The notes under the pieces are model-generated. The model had not been told where the DNA came from, searched no databases, and saw only the letters and a list, made by a program, of their open reading frames with translations. Both the position numbers and the translations under genes were made by a program. A stretch of DNA of 64,000 nucleotides from Coniochaeta sp. PMI_546 (taxonomy: Eukaryota > Ascomycota > Sordariomycetes > Coniochaetales > Coniochaetaceae): assembly GCA_021432605.1 (NCBI GenBank), contig MU271150.1, forward strand, positions 1,054,001 to 1,118,000. The letters run 5' to 3'. Shown here piece by piece: positions 11,393-23,755 of the stretch. Position 1 is the stretch's first letter. Each line of letters opens with the position of its first letter.

Positions 11393-11922
11393 TGTGTTGA
11401 AGAGCTATTGAGTATGAATTGGTATATGATTTCGTTACTAGACCGTGACTGAATTACCTCTGGATCAACTCCATGACCTCGACTTACATCACAACCTCAG
11501 GCTCAATTTAACCATCTAGAGGGATGAATGCGGCTCAACAAGCGCCAATCACGCAGTTGCCTTCCCAGGCTGTTCTTTTGTGGGCTAGATGCGCGAGAAG
11601 AGAATCCTGCATGATGCAGCCGTGCTGTAACACCAATGAACAGCCGCACAGTCGTCGCGACCCCTCCTTCTTCCGGTCCGCAACATTCACGCCATGATAA
11701 GTGCGCCCGGGATTATTGGCAGCGCATACGCCCATGCCGTCTCTGGCCCAATGGAAAGCTGCCTTACCACAGCCCTAAGCATACCCGATGGTACACTTCC
11801 GGGGGTAATGCATACGCTGACGTTGCAGTCTTTGGTGGCAGATGATCCAGGCGTGCCGCCATTTCCCCAGAGCCTCATCGCTTTCGTCCAAGCAGAGCCA
11901 GCGCAAGAAACTCGATAACGTG
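11393..11922. other. intergenic, 530 bp
   Basis: Promoter of the dioxygenase and 3' flank of the regulator. Short ORFs here overlap each other on both strands and have no domain. Confidence 0.6.
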
Positions 11923-14211
11923 TCAATGAGACCACTCTGCAGCTGGTGCATGTTCCAGAGTATCGCGCGGCTTCCAGTCCGGATCAAAGAGCTGGCTGGT
12001 GTACCAATACATAGTGTCGTATTCGTTGCTGTGATTGATTTGGCTAAATGTCTCCGCTGTCCAGAATGTGTCAGTGATTGCAAGTACTGGTTCAACACTC
12101 CGAGGCTGAAATGCAGCTTACCTTTCGCAATCACACGATCGCGATAGCCTGCCATGAAGCGGCTCTGCTCGGCGTCCAACCTGGCCATCTTGCGGATCTT
12201 GGTGGCATTCCAGTCGAAACCCTCTCCGAAAGGCTGGTTTCCTTTGCAGCAGTAGTGGAAATGTGCCAGAATGGTCTTGGCCCCAGAATTTGTAGCACGT
12301 ACCAGAGGCATGTCAAGATATCGCACCTTGGTCGCCTGTCAGCTCCGACACATGCATGCTATCGGGCAGAAATGGGGCAAGACTCACAGATGACTGCCTT
12401 CTCTTCGCGAAGTCTCGCTGAAACTGCATTTGCAGCTCGTAGTTCTGCAGCAGAATGAACGAACACAAGAATGTCACATACCAATCCTCCGCTTTGTGCT
12501 TCTCAACCATCCGTTCCAGCTCACGCAAGATCTGCTCACGGAGAGGGCACAGAATCCGATTGATTATGACGGATGCGAACTGATAGTCGACGTAAGGTGG
12601 CAGCGAAACCCAATCGTAAAAGGGGTCATCAGGAAACTGTCCAGTGAAGTCTTCATCTTCTTGGTCAGTCCAACAGCGCCATCGTGACTCGATGAATCGG
12701 CAGACGACCCAAAGTCGGAGGGTTTTCCTGAGAAGCAGGTTCTGAGAGACGTTGAGTTAGTAATGTGAGAGACGGCCAGCTGGACGAAATGCCAAAAGTG
12801 ACTAATGACTTACAGGTTGCGGAAATACTGAAGATCTAATGGCTGCATGGAATATGTCCCAAACAAGTCCATCCATGCCGTCCAAGATGGACTCGAGGTA
12901 ACAGCCCAGGCTATTGTCGATGAATTCATTCAAGGCTTCAGTGACTGCGTCGGGGTCTGCAATAGCCCAGTTGACTGCATACATCGATCGCTTCTTGAGA
13001 TCGAGTGCAGTGGGATCATGAGGGGGGACAAACTGCTTCAGTTCGATCCGCAAGAAATTGCCGCGATCCTGACCGAGGCAGAGAATCCTCCCGGGGCCAT
13101 CTATCCATTGTTTCTCAATATGGAAGTCGCCATAATGAGGCCCACACATGGGATGCGCCTTATAGAACGGCATGTAGTCTAGGCCCGTTCGAAATAAGGT
13201 GCTATCCGTCAGCTTGTAGCGAAGGCATGGAAGTCTGCTAAGCCTAGCTTTCTTGTTCTGGCATGACTGACAAGGCCCGCGCGGATTGTTCGGATCTGGG
13301 ATGCACTACGCGCAGCTTAGTATGAGTGCGAGACAAAACTGAGCAGGGAAAGCGGCACATACTCGATTTCGCTGTATCCTGCATCTAACACAAGCGTTCA
13401 GTGATCGTGTGAGGTTTGTATCGAACCTGTGGGCCGCTGAATAAGGTGCCCTCCTCTTTCGTACTCTGTGGTTAGATGCCCCAGGACTAGAACCATGGGA
13501 CCGCGCCTGATCCGTTCCCGGTCTGGGCGCGATCAACTTGTATTGTCGACTCCCCAGACTAGAACTAGATCGCCTATCCGCGGGAGTTGCAATAGATAAT
13601 AGGTGATCGTCCTCATCTGCCGATTCCATGTCCACATCATCATCACGAGTTGTGGACTCACTCCCCGCATCCGAGTCATGAGACACGGGTGTAAGTTGGA
13701 TGAAGCCGTCCGTTCCTGAAGAGTCGTTGCGGTCCGACCCGGAGATCTCCCCAAATTCTATCATGTCATAGTCCAGATTACAAGCGTACCAAGCGTTCTG
13801 GATCTCTGGATTTAGGAGAACGACGTTCTCATGCGAGGTACGTTGAGTCGCATGAGAAATTCCATGAGAGGGCGACGGGCTCTCGAGCGTAAGCCGTTCT
13901 GAGTTGAGCGACGGGAATTCCGCCATCTCGAACTGGTTCGCATCTTGTTGAAAGGGGGAGATATCCGGGTTCTGACTGTGTTCCCACAATATGTCATCGC
14001 TCCCGTTAGCGGGAAAACTGGCGTATCGTTGTCTGTCCTCATAGGTGTCGTTTCGGCCATGATGAGCTCTGTTGCTGCTACCTCCCAGGGACAAGGTCGA
14101 GTCTGAACGGCCTCTCTGTAGCTGAAGAAGCTCGTCAACAGAGAGGTTTAGAATTCCTGCAGCCCTCTGTAGAACGAGGAGCTGCTCAGGGTCCTGCCGT
14201 GGGGCATCCAT
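11923..14211 (-). CDS. fungal Zn-cluster-type transcription factor
   Basis: Five exons: 14211-13363, 13305-12814, 12741-12388, 12326-12122 and 12056-11923, giving 677 aa. The first ATG in frame is at 14211. The first ~280 residues are acidic and Ser-rich. The DNA-binding region spans the first intron: CVRCRIQRNRC, then CIPDPNNPRGPC, CQSC and a final LPCLRYK. The cysteine spacing is C-x2-C-x6-C-x10-C-x2-C-x11-C, a long-spaced variant of the Zn2Cys6 cluster seen in a fungal-specific group. The C-terminus ends in YWYTSQLFDPDWKPRD, a segment common to that group. It is nuclear and probably an activator. The target is unknown; the neighbouring dioxygenase is a candidate. Confidence 0.85.
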
Positions 14212-17200
14212 TTTAGGTGTGAAGTTGTCGACACAGTTTGAGCCGTTTTTCACCGAGTATGCAAGGCGCTGGAGCTGCAAGTGTTCAAGACTTCAAGATG
14301 GGAGCCTCAAGCCGATCTTGTATCAAGATTCAAGCTTGGCATCTGATGCGGCTTAAATGCGGTGGTGTGAATGTGGGCCATGATTTAAGCAGAATGAAGT
14401 TAGCATATTCATCTAGTACTAGGTGATTGAGACACACGTTGATTCAGGCTTCAGCTTCTTTTTTTTTCTTCGTCGGCTGGGCCCATCACCAATCCCCAAA
14501 ACTGGGTGGTAAGTGCAGGGGCTGTGTTCGCAGCCAATGAGACGCCCCGGGGCCAAACCGATGTGAAGCACTGACCGGCGCAACGACGCACCGTTCCACA
14601 GTTGCAGGAGAGAAGCGACTCCTAACCGGTGAGCTCGGTAGTGTGCGGCTGGGCTAAATCCGGTTGGGTCAGCTAAGGTAGTACAGTCCATTTTCTGGCT
14701 GGCTGCTGACCGTAAACTTACCGTCAATCCCTTGCATGCCATTAGACAGTCGAGACTTATCATCAGGCTGTGGCGTGCTCTAATATTCCACGTGTAACGC
14801 GGAACTGATTGCGTTCGGACTTGCATGGTGAAGACAGACGACGCTAGCCAGCCTCGGTTTCCCGATACCTCAAACTCAGAGCCTCGCGAACACGATGCTT
14901 GCAGCGTCCAAGAGCAAATGTTTGCAGTACACGTAAAGGAGAAACATAAACCAACAATGCAGCTACACAGCATGGCTGAACTTTGATGTCCAGGCCTCCA
15001 GCATCGCGCTCCTGGGATGTCCCAACCACATCCCCTGCTGTTGCAATCCTCCGACCAAGATTATGGCCATCGTCTTTCACGGACGTTAATTGCATCCTCT
15101 CTTGCTCAAACCGATGTGATCGGGCCGATAGATCATTTCTTCGCACTGCGGTAAGGGTCTTTTCTTGTCCCGGAGGTCCTTGCACAGCTCATTATGTAGC
15201 CTTCCTGGCCGTCTCATCCATGCCCCTATCAATGGCTTAACCGACCCTCAAGATCCTCGCCGTGATATCGACGCCTCGGCTGACCTTCACCATAGACGCC
15301 ATGCAATAATCACCCTCCTTCAGAAAGATGCAACCGCTTCGAAGTCGCGACATTAGCATCGCAGCGATCACTTGATCCAACTTCGAAGATGACCCCTCGA
15401 CGTCCGCGTTTTAGAACTTGTCAGGTGGCTCATTGGAGTCAGGACGAAGAAAGAGAAGCAATATCACTACGAAGTGTATAGCCTCGGTTGCCGGACAGCG
15501 CAAAGTATTGCGTCCATGACTTTGCTCTACCCGGAGCCGGTCGTTGCGCGTCAGCCAACGCACTCTCTTCGAGACAAGTGTGCGGATATAGCAGACCTTT
15601 CGCTGTACCGTGGAAGTTGTGCGTATGGATGGGACTAATGTGATGTCGGTGTTATTGTCACATACTTGATATGTCGTGTGATACCGGGTATATCTCGTAT
15701 CATGGACAGACGCTATTTCCACGCAAGAAGCGCATTGGGAAGCGGCTATGACGCTCCACCATGGATGACCTGTTGCTCAAGCCATTCCACTGTCGCTGAG
15801 GCTGGTCGGCCCTGACGTAGCTCAGCATATCGTCAGCACCGCGACATCGGTTACGTTCTGACCAATACCCTTCGCAGAACGCTTGGCAGTACCCGGTGGT
15901 ATGACAGGTTGATGTTGGCCACTTTGCCGTGTCTGAACCTTGGATCTCAGATATCTGATAGTCCAGAATCTAGATCATCTTCGACTATGTATATGTGTGT
16001 CGTTGTTGATTGCATACCTGATGCAGACACATGTTAGCGTGGGGTTCGATGAGAGCTTGGCTTGTGGACATCACCGTCTTAAGCACCTGGCGTTCCTGCT
16101 TATCTCATGAAGGGTCTCTTGATGCTATTGTTTCCAATGGCACTTTCTACCTTGATTGCAGTATGTACATGCGGACCCTTGGAATCTAGGTGTAGGTAAG
16201 CTGCGCCACTCAGTTGAACAACCCATCAGACATGTCTTGCAGTGCATTCTGAAGCCGCTTTTGTCTGTTGACCATTGGAGCTATCGTTGAACGACACATG
16301 CTGCATGCTTGGAGCAAGATGGCACTCACGCAGGGAGGTCGGGCTTTGTTATGCAACATTTGACCATCCTCGACGCTCAGACGAGGCATGTCAGGGCACG
16401 AAACCACTCCTGCTGACCAACGCCTTCCAACCTGGAACGTAGAAGGTTGGAGACGCCAGGATGTGATTGATCTCTGAACATGACGAAGAATTGTCCGGAA
16501 TGCTTCCACAGAAACGGTTGCAGCTCGAGTCTTATTCTCGGTAGTGGCAGGGTGGGTTTTATGTTGATAGTGCTGAGTGCTGTTCTGGAAGCCGCAGGTT
16601 GCTTTGGTGGGTCGACTCAGCACCTCGAACATGTGGAGGGCGCTAATTAGTAAATAAATGGCCATTGGCCACTTTGACGTGTTGTCCCTTGCAGGTCGAA
16701 CCCAAACTAGACAGACGGTTCATGTGACTTCCCCAGAGAAAAACATAGTGCACATTGGGCACCAAAAAAAGTGACCCCCATATCCTGCAAGAAAGGCGGC
16801 CAGACCAGATAAGATAATAGCGCAGCTTCACCGCGCACCTGCTCCCACACCCCCAGACTTTTGTCATCAGGCGAACATGGATTTTTCCATATCGTCTCGG
16901 TCACTGAATTCACAAGATGCGCAGTGCGCACAGAATGAACACGTAATCCCGAGCATACCGACAACAGAATCCAGAACTCTCGTGATGCATTCAAAGCCTT
17001 GGCGAACCTATCAGATCCATCGGTGTCGTCCGGCAAGGCATTCTGGCACGCCATTCACGTCATCTTCCAGCTAAAAACCCTCCAAACCACCCCTCTTCAT
17101 AGGCTCAGCCACTCCCTCCGTCAAATATCGAGCAACACCATAAACAATTGAGCAATGTGCCGTTTCGTTACAAAAGGGGTCCACGAGCATCTCGAAGTGC

Positions 17201-17298
17201 TCTTTTATCTCGTTGTTCAAAATGTGTAGTTTTTGAAGTTGCGTCTGTCCGTCATCCGACTCTATATTATAACCCCTGGGCGCAGCGACGAAAGAGCC
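14212..17298. other. intergenic, about 3.1 kb, no gene recognised
   Basis: ORFs of 60-184 codons occur on both strands (for example 14419-14973 minus and 16210-16665 minus), but none shows a domain, signal peptide or convincing intron chain. A poly-pyrimidine run lies near 14457-14470. The stretch may hold a fast-evolving gene that I cannot resolve. Confidence 0.45.
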
Positions 17299-18162
17299 AT
17301 GGCCGTCCGACCAGCGACCCTGTCCGACCTCGACGATCTCACACAAATTTTGATTGCCAGCTCCAACGACGACCCTTGCTATCCCTATCGCTTTCCACGA
17401 AAAGACCAATACCCCTTGGAGTACAAAGAGCACTGTAAGCGCAAGTGCCGCGAGTATATCGACACCGATACTGTCATTGTATACGAGGTCGCGAACCCGC
17501 CAAATTCACGGCGCGAGAAGGTGGTGGTCGCATTCAGTGTCTGGGAACAACCGCAAGCACGTCGCCCAAAGACGGAAAGGTCGCAGACATGGCCGCGCTG
17601 GCGCATACAAATCCCTTCCAACAAGGCAGATGACAGCAAAGAAGCCCAGCAAGCAGCTCACCGACAACATTCGCGGTCATCCGCCAACACCACGCGTCCG
17701 ACACGACCCGCGAACTCTCCATCACAGCCCAACTCCTTCGTACAAGAAGACCGGTCCCAAGCCTTCCGAGAGGCGAGCAGAGTCGCCAAGGCAAACTTCT
17801 TCGACGCGCAGTACACGGGCGGGTACATGTACCTCAAGATCCTCCTCTGCCACCCGAATTACCGGCGGCGGGGAGCCGGCACCTCACTCGTGAAATGGGG
17901 TATGTCGGTCGCGCAATTCCAGGGGTTCAACACGGCACTCCTCTCAAGTCCGATGGGTGTGCCCCTCTACCACAAGCTGGGCTTCCAAGAAATAGGAAGG
18001 TTCGAGGTCAAGGTAGAGGGTGACGAGGAGAAGCTCGAGATACCGGCCATGGTGTACCGAGTCCCGAGTCCTCCACGATCGAGGAGGGGTAGCCGGTGCG
18101 CTGCTGAGGTGGCGCCGACTGGATTGAGGAAGTGTGTTACGAATAATGCTATGCTTGCATAG
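17299..18162 (+). CDS. GNAT-family N-acetyltransferase
   Basis: Single exon, 287 aa. I chose the ATG at 17299 (AVRPATLSDLDDL) because the GNAT fold normally begins with this strand; the 22 codons upstream look untranslated. Residues ~185-260 hold the acetyl-CoA site, with HPNYRRRGAGTSLVKWG matching the R/Q-x-x-G-x-G/A pyrophosphate loop, followed by LYHKLGF, the usual closing motif. A Gln/Arg/Ser-rich insertion (~110-165) separates the two halves, a common fungal feature. The acceptor substrate is unknown. Cytosolic or nuclear. Confidence 0.88.
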   Translation: MAVRPATLSDLDDLTQILIASSNDDPCYPYRFPRKDQYPLEYKEHCKRKCREYIDTDTVIVYEVANPPNSRREKVVVAFSVWEQPQARRPKTERSQTWPRWRIQIPSNKADDSKEAQQAAHRQHSRSSANTTRPTRPANSPSQPNSFVQEDRSQAFREASRVAKANFFDAQYTGGYMYLKILLCHPNYRRRGAGTSLVKWGMSVAQFQGFNTALLSSPMGVPLYHKLGFQEIGRFEVKVEGDEEKLEIPAMVYRVPSPPRSRRGSRCAAEVAPTGLRKCVTNNAMLA

Positions 18163-18810
18163 GACATGAGGAAGGTGAGCTGTTCGGGTGTAACATATAA
18201 GTCTTGTCATTTGGTCTGACAGAGTTTATGGGTATTATTTGCAGTACGGTTTAGTATAGACTTTTTCTCATGGTTAAAGGTTAAATAAAGGTGGGCAGGT
18301 ATACTGTTTTCTGGATAGCGATGATCATAACATGTCATATAGACCATTTATTCATCGAACGGTCTCAAGGACAAGATCGAAGCATCATAATTCACTACGG
18401 TTTTAAAGCTAGTGGCGCATATTCTTCCCCTGTTACATAGACCAGATCAACGCCCATTCCTCCGCTGCCACTGATCGCAGCCATTTTCATCCTCGGGGTC
18501 TCTTGCTCGCATACTGTGTTGATAGCATAACGCCAAACACATGGTCGTCAAAAAGTACCTCACAAACATAATAATGGCACATGGTTTTGAGCGCGACAGT
18601 ATTCGAGCTCGTTCTGACAGTGACTTTCAGTATATAACCAGTCAGAATCACTTAAGTCATATATATATACTTCCCCTATGTCAAGATGGCTAGGCTATAA
18701 AGATAGAACGTGGAGTATAAGTCTCGACATTAGGCAAAACGCCAAACATCGGATCGAAGGCCAAGTACATCCGCTCTCATACCTCATACCTGAGATGCCG
18801 CAAATGCCGC
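18163..18810. other. intergenic between convergent genes
   Basis: AT-rich stretch between the 3' ends of the GNAT and esterase genes. No gene is seen. Confidence 0.65.
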
Positions 18811-19739
18811 TCAGCTAATAAGACCAAAGAACCTCAACATATAAACCTCATTCACCGGAGCTGTATGTCCCACTCCTACCCCGAAGTATCCCTGCAACTT
18901 CGTCCCATCCCCATACAACATCTGCGTATAAGCCGAGGACGGCGTACCTGTCACATTCTTCGACCACGGCACATCTAGCACATTGGACCACTGCTTGAGC
19001 GCCTCGACAGCACACTGCGGCCTGACCAGAGTATCCGCCAGCCCGTGCCAGATTTGCATGCGCGGCCGCTTCCCGGTGTACCCCGGATACGCGTTGCGGA
19101 CAAAGTTGCCCCACTCCTGCGGCGTGTGTTGTAGACCCTGGGCGCATGTCTGGTTCGCCGAGAAGGGCGTCGCACCCGCCGCGCCGGCGAAGCACCCATA
19201 GGCTACGCCCGAGTAGGCGGATCCGGCTTCGAAGACGTTGGGGTACGAACCCGCGAGCAGGTTTGTCATCATCGCGCCCGAGGAGCTGCCCATGACGAAG
19301 ACCTTGGAGGCGTCGGCGCTGTACTTGGTGAGAGTATAGTTGACCATGTTGACGATGCCAAGGGCGTCGCCGCCGGCGCCGTGGGTGAGGCTCGCTGGGT
19401 TCTGGACGTCCCAGCAATTGCTCTGGTTGGGGGTGCCAGGGTAGATGAGGATGAAGCCGTTTTGGTCGGCGTAGGAGGGAAGCTTGGTACCGCTGTACCA
19501 CTGAGGCGCTGTTCCGCCGCAGGGATGGAGCTATCATTTCTTAGTGCGACTGCCGATGGCTGGGGTGAGACTGTGCTTACCGCTACGATGACTGCTGGCT
19601 TTGTGGCCAGCTTGTCAGGGACGTAGATGTACATGTTGATCTTCGTTGGATTTCCTCCAAAATCCGTGACCTGTACCAGCTTCGCGCCCAGGCCCGACGC
19701 GACGAGCGCGAGGGCTGTGACGAGAGATGAGAACAACAT
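18811..19739 (-). CDS. CE1-type esterase (acetyl xylan/feruloyl esterase family)
   Basis: Two exons, 19739-19581 and 19530-18811, giving 292 aa. The start ATG is followed by a signal peptide ending near SGLGA (residue ~19). LHPCGG begins exon 2 and is typical of fungal CE1 enzymes. GSSSG at 134-138 puts the nucleophile at Ser136. WHGLADTLV carries the probable acid Asp, and GVGHTAPV near the C-terminus the His. No CBM1 or linker is present. The enzyme is secreted and should remove acetyl or feruloyl groups from plant xylan; which of the two cannot be read. Family length (about 300 aa with signal) fits. Confidence 0.88.
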
Positions 19740-20515
19740 AGTCGCGGGCTCGATGTGTTCACAGACGATGGCCGGCAGGCTTTGGGTTCGTATGCCTTGG
19801 TGAGATGAAGATTCCCGTTCAGCCACGCAGCTGGCTGGTATTTATGCGCGCGAGCGACACCCATCACCCATCAACATAGGTGATGTCGCGTCTCCTCCGG
19901 AGACTTCGAGTCTGAAGCCATAGCCATCCCCTCACGGCATTGAAGAACGGGATTCACAGTGACACAGGAACAGACGGAGGCGTGCCGACACTGCCTTTTT
20001 GGGGTAGAACGTATATAAAGCGAATGGACATGGTTAAACTGGATGATTGGAGCGGCTTTCTGGGCTAAGGTCGCAACCCGGGTAAAGCATCATCTCGGCG
20101 GTTACCGAGCAATGCAAGCCTGGAATCGGCAAGAAACAACGGTAGTGAGGCTTATATGATGCACCGTAGAAGCGAGTGTCATATATGCTGCTGTCGTTGC
20201 CGGTCTCTCTGCCGCAGAGCAGACAACAGGCTTCGGTGTCGCACTGAACGGAACGATGAGGCCGAATGCGTTGAGATCGTACCAGAGAAGCAATCGACCA
20301 ATGGACACTAGAGAAATGAATACCAGGGACCTCTACATTAGTTCAGTCCTGACCGTTATAACACTGTGGTTATCCAGTTCTCTACGCCCGGGAGTTGTAA
20401 GGTGAAGTCACTTTTTTAGATTGGGGAGAATACCTAGGCGGACAGAAGTGACTGACCCACTCAAACAGAATGCTGTTTCTGTCATAGCCTAAGTTAAGCA
20501 GGGCGAAGTTCATTG
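19740..20515. other. intergenic, 776 bp
   Basis: Esterase promoter and upstream flank of tRNA-Phe. No gene is seen. Confidence 0.65.
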
Positions 20516-20605
20516 GCGGGTTTAGCTCAGTTGGGAGAGCGTCAGACTGAAGTCAAACTTCACCAGATTATCTGAAGGTCGTGTGTTCGATCCACACAAA
20601 CCGCA
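20516..20605 (+). tRNA. tRNA-Phe (GAA) with 17-nt intron
   Basis: The body matches eukaryotic tRNA-Phe, with A-box TAGCTCAGTTGG and B-box GTTCGATCC. The anticodon GAA is at 20549-20551 and G37 at 20552. The intron is 20553-20569, just after position 37 where nuclear tRNA introns lie. It contains CTTC, which can pair with GAAG of the anticodon. The acceptor has a G5-A68 mismatch (GCGGGTT with AAACCGC). From memory this matches other filamentous ascomycete tRNA-Phe genes. A T-run follows the 3' end. Confidence 0.92.
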
Positions 20606-21416
20606 TCCTTTTTTATTTCACTTTTCATTTTTTTCATTTTGGCAAGCACCACCTACAACTACTCGCTCGTTGTTATGTTTATTCACGGATTAGAAAGGCG
20701 CGATTTCTATCGAGGTATGTTAGGAAGGATAAAAATCTAACTCATAGTGTAACAAAGGTGTCGAATTTCTTACTTACCAGCAACCTGGTTCGAGGCTTGC
20801 ATCTGCATGTAATATCTCCAACGATCACGCAATATCAAAACACCGAGTTGCCCCAATTGGTGTCCCTTATCTATCACGCAAGGTATGGGTTCGATGAGGA
20901 GCTGTCATCTTGGGATCAAACACTCGTGACTACCTACATATACTCTATGGAGTTCTCAACTTTGGCGTTTGAAAGCGCTCCGAGTCTAGACTCAAGCCCA
21001 CATCTCGTGCAGCAAGGTTCGTAACTCTACGGGGCGAACCGCCGACTGCCATGGCACCATCAGGACACTGCATGTCTATCACATCGCGTATCGGCTTTCG
21101 GTGCTTGATTTGAAATCCAGTGTTACTGTCCATCCGCGGCTCTAGGTGCCAAGAGAGATTCCTTCTTCCTATGTGGTTCATATGGGAGTAAACCTGCATT
21201 GCACCCCCAATTGCCACCCCTGTGAATGCGTAGTGACGATGAGGTATCATGTCATAACATGGGGACCTAAGATATACCTGATAAGTTGACGTGATTGCTG
21301 GTGGCAATGAGTACATGACAGTGTCCACCACATCTACTGTAAATACAACCCTGTTACCCCAGGAAATCTCGCCGATTCTTTGAGCCTCAGTAGCTACAGT
21401 CTTGGATCAGCTCAAC
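20606..21416. other. intergenic, 811 bp
   Basis: A T-rich Pol III terminator directly follows the tRNA, then ORFs on both strands without domains, then the MFS promoter. Confidence 0.6.
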
Positions 21417-23477
21417 ATGGGACGCCCTGAAGACCACGTGTACGGCTCGGATGCTGAATCTGCGCGCAATGATTCGGAACAACAACTTGTGCAACCCCGA
21501 AAGTCGTGGAAAGGCTATGTCTGGGATACGTTCGACCTACCGAAGGATGAACGCTGGTTATTGTTCAAGTTGGACGCCTTCGTGCTGACTTTCGCGTCGG
21601 TAAGCGGTTATCTCGCTTCCATGCTCATAGGGGTTATGGGATAGGGGCTAGAAGTGTCACTTCGCTAATCTTGCCTGTTGCGCCGCAGATTGGCTACTTC
21701 CTCAAGAATCTTGATCAGACAAATGTCAACAATGCTTTCCTCAGCGGCATGCAGGAGGATCTTGAGATGTTTGGCAACCAGCTTGTTACCAGCACTTCTA
21801 TCTGGACAGTCGGCTATGTGATAGGACAGATTCCGTCGAATCTGCTACTAACCCGAGTGTCGCCTCGCTGGGTTATCCCATCGGTTCGTTTAATTCCACC
21901 GCAAGAGTCCGTATATCACTGTTGCTGATCACTAAGATATAGCTTGAACTTGGTTGGGGTGTTGCTACTATTGCCACGTCGGCCGTCAAGTCTTACAAAA
22001 GTCTATATGCCTTACGCTTTCTCGTAGGCCTCTTCGAGTAAGCCTCCTCTGGTTTCGATGCTGCTATGTCCGTGTCGCATCATCACTGTTGTAACTGACA
22101 ACGAGCTGCAGATCTGGGTTCTACCCAGGCATTCACTATATGCTGGGCTCGTGGTACACTCCAAAGGAAATCGGCAAGAGAGCCATGATATTCTGGCTGA
22201 GCGGTTCGATCGGAACACTGTTCAGCGGCTTCTTGCAAGCCGCAGCGTACACTAACCTCAACGGAGTGCATGGTTACGCGGGTTGGAGATGGCTTTTCAT
22301 TATCGACGGCATCATCACTTTACCCTTGGCTGTGTTGGGCTATCTCTTCTTCCCGAATCTGCCACAAGCAGGAGTCAAGACTTGGTGGACAACACAAAAG
22401 GAGCACGAGCTCTCGGTCCAGCGCATGGAAAAGATTGGACGCAAGGGTAAGGCACCTTGGACGACGGCCAAAGTTAAGAGGATTCTTCTGAGCTGGCACA
22501 CTTACCTCTTACGTGAGTATATCCCAATCCTCTAGGACTAGGTAATGCAACGTACTAACCGTCACACAGCAATGTGCTACATTGTCTGGAACAACGGTGG
22601 TCCACAAGCAGCTATGGGTTACTGGTTAAAAAGCTTCAACAACAAGACCAACCCGCCACTCCCGGGTACCACATTCACAGTAGCTGAGATCAACAACCGT
22701 GAGTGCGCCCTCACGTACCTCGCTAGCCTCAGTAGAGAATGGTTGACTAACGCCAAAATACTATAGTGCCATTGCCTACTACTGGCATCTTTGTCGGCAT
22801 GGCCTTGACTTGGGCATGGCTGTCGGATGGACTCCTGAAAGGAAAACGCTGGCCATTCATATATCTGGGCGCCGCCATCAACCTCGTCTTCTGCGTCCTC
22901 CTCCGCCAGATGCCCCTGTACTCGAACATTGAAGGCCGAAAGATTGTCTATTGGCTCAGTAACATAGGCGTAAGTTATCCTTTGTCTACACCCTAGCACC
23001 ATGATGAATGGCATGGTATTGACAGAACCGGGCAGTCCGGCGCCGGACCTCTGATCTTGACATGGATCAACGAGATTTGCTCCGATGATACCGAAAAGCG
23101 TGCATTGCTCATTGCCATGGGAAATGACTTTGCTTATGTAGTTCAGGCAGTTGTAAGTCTTGTCAACCACTATGCGAACGACTATTTCTTGGGAATTCAG
23201 GTACTGACCAATGCAGGCACCGAACTTTGTGTGGAAAACGACCGAGTTTCCAGCAGCCAGAACAGGATACCTCTGGTCTATTGTTCTACAAATTCTACTG
23301 GTTGTTGTCGTTGCTGCGATCCAGCTGCTTCTCTGGCGCGATAAACGGATTGCAGCTAAAGCAAAGAGGGAAGGGGTACCGACCATTGTCGATGGCGCAG
23401 CGGAGCTACAGGGAAGTGACTTCGATGAAAACGAGAAGAGAGTAAGTCGCTCTCCGGATATCAGATCTGTGGCATGA
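21417..23477 (+). CDS. MFS transporter, allantoate/pantothenate (ACS) type
   Basis: Eight exons: 21417-21599, 21689-21883, 21943-22037, 22112-22512, 22570-22698, 22767-22969, 23036-23152 and 23217-23477, giving 527 aa. The frame is kept throughout. NLDQTNVNNAFLSGM after the first membrane segment is the hallmark of the anion:cation symporter group (Dal5, Fen2, Tna1). GFYPGIHYMLGSWYTPKEIGKRA in the loop before TM5 and AGWRWLFIIDG confirm it. About 12 membrane segments are expected. The family takes up organic anions such as allantoate, pantothenate or nicotinate, with protons, at the plasma membrane. The exon 7 acceptor (23035) is the least certain join. It opens the presumed 21-31 kb cluster. 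Confidence 0.88.
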
Positions 23478-23755
23478 GAGAGCATAATGAATGGTGGCGA
23501 GGTACATATCTGTTCGCGTGGCAAAAACAGGGGCCATATATAAGTTGCCATGCGATCTGGCTCTCTCACTAAGCAACCATGTTCGAGGCCTGATCCAGGT
23601 CTCCACATCTTAGTCGGATACGTGTCTATTCCGTACTATCATCTATCACTGTCTTGTGCTATAACTGACTATTCCAACGCTGATGATGACCCTTTGAACT
23701 TGAGCCTTATCTTCTGCCCTCCGAAGCAAACACGCTGTTGGTTTGGCCGTGTAGC

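Noticed and set aside
14419-14973. 184-codon minus-strand ORF
   Set aside because: No domain or splice context; Cys/Ser-rich composition looks like chance translation, and overlapping ORFs exist on the other strand.
16210-16665. 151-codon minus-strand ORF
   Set aside because: No recognisable motif and no ordered features; neighbouring ORFs overlap it.
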